Shown in pieces: positions 58,264 through 64,000 of a DNA stretch of 64,000 nucleotides. How positions within the stretch are numbered: position 1 is the stretch's first letter; the number at the start of each line of letters is the position of its first letter. The notes beneath the pieces were generated by a model. That model saw nothing but the letters and a program-made list of their open reading frames with translations, ran no database searches and was not told the origin of the DNA. The position numbers were made by a program, and so were the translations under genes. The stretch is from assembly GCA_023614405.1 (NCBI GenBank), contig CM042684.1, positions 533,432,682 to 533,496,681 on the forward strand. The letters are read 5' to 3'. This stretch comes from Avena insularis. Taxonomy: Eukaryota > Streptophyta > Magnoliopsida > Poales > Poaceae.

Positions 58264-58660
58264 TGAACCTTTAGTCCCGGTTGGAGACACTAATAATAGG
58301 GGTGAGTGTCGACATTATGTCGTGCGGCGTGTACCTTGTCCCGGATGGTGTCACCAACCGGGACTAAAGATGAACCTTTAGTCCCGGTTGGAGACACCAT
58401 CCGGGACAAAACACGAGTCAGCACTAATAATAGGGGTGAGTGTCGACATTATTTCGTAAGTGTCAACACTATGTCGAGCTGCTTGTACTATAAATAGGCA
58501 TCCTTGTGAGTCCAGTCCTCGGCCAGTTTGAGAGCGAGGACACCACGTCAGGGGAGATGCCGTGAGCCTAGTCCTCCGGCATCTCCAAGAAACTGGTCAT
58601 AGAGGCACTCCCTAATATGTGACCGCGCGCGTTTGGAGATCAGATCTTAATGGTAAGTAC
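58262..58660 (+). repeat. Fragment of a second CACTA type (TTTAGTCCCGG repeats) with a promoter-like end
   Basis: CCTTTAGTCCCGGTTGGAGAC occurs at 58269 and 58376, with the complement ACCAACCGGGACTAAAG at about 58352. These are subterminal repeats of another grass CACTA family. TAATAATAGGGGTGAGTGTC is doubled at about 58290 and 58425, giving a 135-bp partial duplication. On the plus strand a TATA box CTATAAATAGGC (about 58488-58499) precedes a leader ending at a GTAAGT donor near 58653. This suggests the first exon of a gene pointing the opposite way to TNP2. Confidence 0.6.
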
Positions 58661-58831
58661 GAATCGGGACAACTTCTTCTCATAGTATCGGTCCATCCAC
58701 AAAACATGACTAACACTCAAGACATGTATTAATATTAAAAACATGAACTAGAGTTACATAATATGAGCATGAACTTCTTGGCATATGTCCTTCCTTATGA
58801 TCGCTTCAGACGTAACCATGGAGCATCTTCT

Positions 58832-61800
58832 TTACTTAACGGAATGCTTGGGGTCAGTTTTCACTGTGAAGGGCGGAATTTCATCAAACTTATTATAATC
58901 TTCTGACATGTCTGTCTTGTCCTCGATTCCCACGATGTTTCTTTTCCCTGAAAGAACTATGTGACGCTTTGGCTCATCATATGATGTATTCGTTTGCATA
59001 TTTTTTCTTTTTTTTTTGTTCTGGAGGACATGTACTTCACATAGAAAACCTGAGCCACGTCATTGGCTAGGACGAATGGTTCGTCTAAGTTCTTCATAAG
59101 ATTGTTGAGATCCACCGTTGGCATTCCGTACTTCTTGTCTACCTCAACCCCTCCTCCTGTTAGCTTGACCCATTTGCATCGAAACAAGGGGACCTTAAAA
59201 TTAGGTCCATAGTCAAGTTCCCATATCTCCTCTATGAACCCATAATACGTGGTCTTCTGCCCATTGTCTTCTGTTGCATCGAAGCGGACACCACTGTTTT
59301 GGTTGGTGCTCTTTTTATCTTGGCCTATCGTGTAAAATGTATTCCCATTTATCTCGTACCCTTGGAAAGTACATACAGTCGAAGATGGTGTCCTGGCCAA
59401 CAAGTACAGCTGATCCCCAACAGTGGTGTTATTCGTGAGAAGTCTTTGCAGCCAGCCGCCAAAACTCGCCATGTGTTCACTTATAATCCATTCATCAGAC
59501 TGCCCCGGGTGTTTGAGGCGTATTAAATTCTTGTGTTCATTGATATACGGGGCAACCAAGATAGATCTTTGTAAAACCGTGTAGTGTGCTTGATTGAGAG
59601 AATGTCCGTCCCTACATATCATTGCTTTACATCCTAGGGTGCCTTTTTCCACGCTTCTCCCTCATGTCGTGATTCGGAACACCAATCGCCTTTAAGGTCA
59701 GAATAAAATCAACACGAACTCAATGACCTCCTCTATTACATAGCCCTTGGAGATGCTTCCTTCTGGCCTAGCACGGTTATGAACATATTTCTTTAAGACT
59801 CCCATGTACCTCTCAAAGGGGAACATATTGTGTAGAAATATAGGACCAAGAATGGCAATCTCTTCTACTAGGTGAACCAGGAGATGCGTCATAATATTGA
59901 AGAAGGATGGTGGGAACACCAACTCAAAGCTGACAAGACATTGGGCCACATCTGTTTGTAACCCTGGTAGGCTTTCTGGATCAATTACCTTCTGAGATAT
60001 TGCATTGAGGAATGCACATAGCTTCACAATGGGTACTCGAACATTTTCAGGTAGAAGCCCCCTCAATGCAATCGGAAGCAATTGTGTCATAATCACGTGG
60101 CAGTCATGAGACTTCAGGTTTTGGAATTTTTCTCTGCCATATTTATTATTCCCTTTATATTCGGCGAGAAGCCAGACGGGACCTTGATACGCTTTCGGAC
60201 ATTCAAAAAGATTTCCTTCTGCTTTGGTAAGAGCGTGGTGCAGGAGTTAAGTGGCATCGTTTACCCTTCTCGTTCTCGGGATGCATAGGCTCTTCAGGGG
60301 CTTTCAGACGTTGCTGGTCTTGTCGTGCTTCCGGTGTATCTTTTGTCTTCCCATACACTCCTAGAAAGCCTAGCAGGTTCACGCAAACATTCTTCGTCAC
60401 GTGCATCACGTCGATTGAAGAGCGGACCTCTAAGACTTTCCAATAGGGTAGGTCCCAAAATATAGATTGCTTCTTCCACATGGGCGCGTGTCCGGCATCG
60501 TCATTCGGAACAGATAGACTGCCAGGACCTTTTCCAAAGATTACTTCTAGGTCCTTGACCATACCAAATACCTCCTCACGGCAGAAGACAGGCTTCCTCC
60601 GGGTTCTGCCAGACGCTTTGAAATGCTTGCCTTTCTTTCTTCATCGGATGCAGGTTTGGAAGAAATCGGCGATACCCTAGGTACACAACCTTCTTACATT
60701 TATCCAAATATACACTTTCAGTATCATCTAAACAGTGTGTGCATGCATTGTATCCCTTGTTTGTCTGCCCTGAAATGTTACTAAGAGCAGGCCAATCATT
60801 GATGGTTACGAAAAGCAATGCTCATAGGTCAAATGGCTCCCCTTTGTGCTCATCCCACATACATAGACCTGGTTTGGCCCACAGCTGTAAAAGTTCTTCA
60901 ACTAATGGCCTTAGGTACACATCAATGTCGTTGCCGGGTTGCCTCGGGCCTTGGATGAGCACTGGCATCATAATGAACTTCCTCTTCATACACAACCAAG
61001 GAGGAAGGTTATAGATACATAGGGTCACAGGCCGTGTGTTGTGCAGCTCTGCTCACCAAAAGGATTCATGCCGTCTATACTTAGACCAAACCTTAAGTTC
61101 CTTGCGTCACGTGCGAAGTCCGGGTACTCTCGCTCGACTTTTCTCCACTGTGACCCATCAGCGGGGTGTCTCAACATCGCGTCTTTCTTACGGTCTTCCA
61201 TGTGCCATCGCAACAACTTGGCATGCTCTTTATTTCTGAAGAGACGTTTTAACCGTGGTATTATAGGAGCATACCACATAACCTTGGCGGGAACCTTCTT
61301 CCTAGGGGCCTCGCCCTCAACATCGCCATGATCGTCTCGTTTGATCTTATACCGCAGTGTAGTGCATACCGGGCATGCATCCAAATTCTCGTACTTCTCA
61401 CCGCGGTAGAGGATGCAGTCATTAATGCAGGCATGTATCTTCTGCACGTCTAATCCTAGAGGGCAGACAACCTTCTTTGCTTGGTATGTCTTGTCAGGGC
61501 AACTCATTATTTCTTGGAAGAAGATTCTTCATTTTACCAACAACTTTGAAAATGCGGTCACCACACCATTCTCTGCCTTCCATTGCAGCAAATCCAGTGT
61601 GGCACCTAGCTTTTTGTGGCCATCTTCGCAAGTTGGATACAACAATGTTTTGTGATCCTTTAACATCTGCTCCAGCTTCTCCTTCTCCTTTTCAGTTTCA
61701 CATTCTTCCTTTGCATCAGTAATGGCCCGACCAAAATCGTCATCAGCGGGCCCATCTGCTCCCTCTTGATCTTCATTATCTACCTCCGTTGCATTATCAT

Positions 61801-62101
61801 CATATTCAGGATACATATTATGATAGTTTTCATCATCCTCTTCTTCTTCGTTGTCTTCCATCACAACCCCTTTTTCTCCGTGCTTGGTCCAACAATTATA
61901 GCTGGGCATGAAACCGGATCGAAGCAGGTGGACGTGAATGGTTTTGGTATTTGAGTAGTCTTTCTTGTTCTGACAGTGAACACACGGACAACACATAAAA
62001 CCATTATGACCACGGTTTGCATTAGCCACAACGATGAAATTTTGGAGGCCCGTAATGTACTCGGAAGTGCGGCGGTCACCGTACATCCATTGTCGATTCA
62101 T
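58832..62101 (-). pseudogene. CACTA TNP2 transposase pseudogene
   Basis: ATG at 62101 (MNRQWMYGDRRTSEYI) begins a protein colinear with grass TNP2 transposases. The N-terminal transposase-associated zinc region has CCPCVHCQNKKDYSNT, then an acidic stretch. The Transposase_21 core has CPLGLDVQKIHACINDCILY, CPVC, FGLSIDGMNPFGEQS, IYNLPPWLCMKRKFIMMPVL and GNDIDVYLRPLVEELLQLW. DUF4218-like sequence (LPIALRGLLPENVRVPIVKL) and DUF4216-like sequence (TYYGFIEEIWELDYG) follow. Lesions: TGA near 61529 from a compensating indel pair, a small deletion near 61040, a CGA-like to TGA change near 60820, and frame breaks near 60600, 60300, 59690 and 58985. The expected C-terminal frame continues to TAA at 58832. 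It is not functional as read. Confidence 0.9.
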
Positions 62102-62369
62102 CTGCATTAATATGTAGTATATATCAAAAAATAATAGGGAGATGACCATTTACATATATAGTACATCAATGACATATGAAACTATAGTTGCCGACCTCGA
62201 CCGAGACGAAAAGAGCAACAATAAAGCTTATTTTGAGCTCTCGGGCATTTCACCGAACACCTCTAGTGCATATGAAAAAAACACAAACTAGCACTCTTCA
62301 CACCCTCTTGCTAGGCTCCAAAATGTGAAAGAATGGAAGAGTGGGGTGTGTGTGGGCTGGGGTGGTGTC

Positions 62370-62601
62370 TTATATAGCCCCCCCTTTAACACCGGTTCAT
62401 GCCATGAACCGGTGTTAAAAAAGAATCTTAAACCCTTTGCTGCAGGGACCTTTAACACCGGTTCGTGGCATGAACCGGTGTTAAAGAAACTTTTGCCGCA
62501 GGGGCCACGCTGGTACGGCCCCCCCTTTAACACCGGTTCGTAGAAGAACCGGTGTTAAAGCCCCTTTTCGGGATCAACAAAAGACCTCGTTTCCACTAGT
62601 G
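62370..62601. repeat. CACTA right terminal inverted repeat and subterminal palindromes
   Basis: Three hairpins, about 62383-62420, 62450-62487 and 62524-62561, each have TTTAACACCGGTTC and GAACCGGTGTTAAA arms with 4-8 base loops. The terminus CACTAGTG is at 62594-62601. This mirrors the left end. Confidence 0.92.
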
Positions 62602-62604
62602 TTA

Positions 62605-63068
62605 GTTGGGCCTAATCAATGCATTGATCAACTCTACCGCTTAGGAATCTGTCACAGAAGTAACTGCGGAGGCCCATGTCACGGACATCGACCATTATCT
62701 CTCTCTATTCTGTTTCTTTATTTTTTATTTTCTTACGACTAGCGCAAGCCCAATCTTCCAACCACATCTCCTATGCAGATTAAATACCATCGCCGTTTCC
62801 CCAGAATAGATCCATTATCGCCATTCGCAGTGCACAGATGCAAGGTGCGATGCAGCCGTGGTTGCACCCCGGATCCACCTTTTTTTGGTGTTTTCTTCTA
62901 AATTTCTTAAGAAAAACCTAGTGGATTGGGTATGATAGCAACTGAAATTGACATTTCGGAGAAGTTTTCTTAAGAAGAATTAAATGAAGATATTGTCTCG
63001 AGGGATGCTAGAAGGATAGCCCGTCCTCCAAATTGACGTACTCATGTTTCTGCTAAAGGATGCACATC
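62605..63068. other. Interval without recognised gene
   Basis: Flank of the CACTA insertion. No supported frame or repeat terminus is seen. Confidence 0.3.
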
Positions 63069-63170
63069 CTTCATCACAAATTAGTTGACCAAGATTTTTC
63101 TAGATATGCATTTTAGTATATAGATATATGCGAATCTAGACAAATCTACGTCAACTAATTTACGACGAAG
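63069..63170. mobile_element. Degenerate Stowaway-like MITE
   Basis: Left end CTTCATCACAAATTAGTTGA and the complement of the right end, CTTCGTCGTAAATTAGTTGA, match at 17 of 20 positions, and pairing continues to AGATTT. The interior TAGATATGCATTTTAGTATA resembles Stowaway interiors. The outer CTCC and the TA duplication are lost. Confidence 0.65.
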
Positions 63171-63229
63171 AAAGTGTTACTTTTGAATTCTTTGATTGTT
63201 TTTTATAAGATGTAATTCTTTCAAAACAT

Positions 63230-63490
63230 ATAGGCTGCTGGTTCTTTGTTTAGGTTATTGTTGCTCTAGTGCATTGGTACTTTGGGGACTTATCACGATG
63301 ACTTCTCGTCTGTGTACTATAACAAGCTCTATTACGACAAGTTTTGTCCGGCTCGAGTGATAAAAAGTCAAGGCCTCTGTAATCGTCACTAGGTGTTCGA
63401 TGGATCTATTTGTATTTTTATGACTTTTAGGCCTGTGCGTACTCCTAATAATGATTATTAATAGATCGATGGAATTTTCAAGAAAAATAT
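63230..63490 (+). repeat. LINE 3'-end-like sequence
   Basis: CTGCTGGTTCTTTGTTTAGG through GTCCGGCTCGAGTGAT to TTAATAGATCGATGGAATTT has the form of a plant LINE or retrogene 3' untranslated region, with AATAGATCGATGG close to the end. No coding part or clean poly(A) tail is present. Confidence 0.35.
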
Positions 63491-64000
63491 TAAAAAATAT
63501 AATGATATCATGTGACCCTTTTAGGGGCGGTCTTAATTAGAAATAATGTACTATATAGTTATAAAACCATATTTTCCCAATTTCTAGTGGTTATGTTAAG
63601 AGCCCAATATTTTATTTCGCATAGGGCCTCTGTTTTGTCAGGTACAGGGTTTACTTCAAGGTAGGTAGCTTTGGTTAGGGTTTAGGTGGGTTTCTCCTCT
63701 CTCTTTCTATCTACTCTTGGGTTAGATAAGGGGTAGAGGGGAACCAGGGTTGGGGCTGGACCAGTTTGGGAGGCAAGAAAGGGAGGGAGATGGAATAGAG
63801 GGTTATGTGTCCTTTTCTAGGCCAAGGGTGCCATGGACATGGGGCACATGGGTCAGGCTCAGGTTAGGGGTTTTAGGCAGAGAAGTGGATAGGTTAGTGG
63901 TTTGGTCATCCTTGACCAGATCATGGCATTAGAGGAGAGTTTAGTTAGTGGATGGGATATGCCATATATGCATGTGTAGAAGCTTAGAGAGATCCTCTAG
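63491..64000. other. Interval without recognised gene
   Basis: AT-rich, then a G-rich stretch (63640-63960) with GGTTAGGGTTTAGG-like words. No supported frame. Confidence 0.3.

Larger units (their letters stand above)
50397..62604 (-). mobile_element. Full-length CACTA (En/Spm-type) DNA transposon, 12.2 kb
   Basis: The element runs 50400-62601. It begins CACTAGTGCAGGC and ends with the complement of CACTAGTGGAAACGAGG. The 3-bp target duplication TTA is at 50397-50399 and 62602-62604, as required for CACTA elements. Both ends carry palindromic TTTAACACCGGTTC arrays, the usual transposase-binding subterminal repeats. Genes are on the minus strand: TNP2 transposase (62101-58832), an intact small ORF (58069-57548) and a second multi-exon gene ending in a Ulp1-like domain (54542-50844). 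A middle GC-rich part has a third palindrome cluster. Transposase lesions suggest it is not autonomous now, though the ends look usable in trans. Confidence 0.93.

Noticed and set aside
63640..63960. Interstitial telomere repeat
   Set aside because: GGTTAGGGTTTAGG-like words are isolated, not a tandem TTTAGGG array.

Overview
This window looks like repeat-packed intergenic DNA from a large grass genome, most likely Pooideae and probably the wheat/barley tribe Triticeae. That placement is an inference. It rests on Stowaway MITEs with CTCCCTCCGT termini, a large CACTA element with long arrays of subterminal palindromes, a Tat-type Gypsy element carrying an antisense gene, GC-rich LINE-derived elements and an LTR type beginning TGATACGTC. 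No bacterial or viral-genome features are present. Only one host-type gene is supported: a small two-exon gene on the minus strand at 4342-4823.

Layout. 1-515 is a diverged copy of the tail of a repeat unit seen again near 15.7-16.5 kb and 27.1-27.8 kb. 521-3612 is a decayed LINE. 4342-4823 is the host gene. 5233-5541 holds a SINE-like element with a 14-bp target duplication next to a Stowaway MITE. 5640-7040 is a GC-rich LINE-related element, 7061-7990 an LTR remnant and 9224-9586 a LINE RNase H fragment.

10.3-27.8 kb is a direct duplication of a core of about 3.9 kb (units 10338-16515 and 16973-27848), separated by a CACTA transposase (TNP2) fragment. Each unit later took its own insertions. 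Unit 1 has two Stowaway MITEs and about 2 kb of extra DNA. Unit 2 has a LINE-derived element (18894-20801), a MITE (20977-21144) and a nearly complete Tork/Tnt1-like Copia element (21603-26418). In most cases the sister unit gives the empty site, so boundaries and order can be read directly.

27.9-35.5 kb is non-coding repeat sequence with a 750-bp duplication, roughly 85-bp tandem repeats and a GC-rich block at 31.9-33.8 kb. 35558-48337 is a complete but coding-dead Tat-type Gypsy element: 488-bp LTRs, CTACC target duplication, frameshifted gag-pol, and an intron-containing antisense gene with a putative gypsy-type transposon domain. It landed in a minus-strand LTR remnant whose halves lie at about 34.9-35.55 and 48.34-49.4 kb.

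50400-62601 is a full-length CACTA transposon of 12.2 kb with CACTAGTG termini and a TTA target duplication. It carries a decayed TNP2 transposase gene, a second minus-strand gene with a Ulp1-like cysteine protease end, an intact 174-codon ORF of unknown function behind an array of E2F-like motifs, and three clusters of TTTAACACCGGTTC palindromes. A patch with the TTTAGTCCCGG repeat of a different CACTA type lies inside it. 62.6-64 kb has a degenerate MITE and a LINE-3'-end-like stretch.

Many inactivating stops have the form CAG to TAG, TGG to TAG/TGA or CGA to TGA, as expected from deamination of methylated cytosine in silenced transposons. All family assignments are by eye from motifs; no database search was run.
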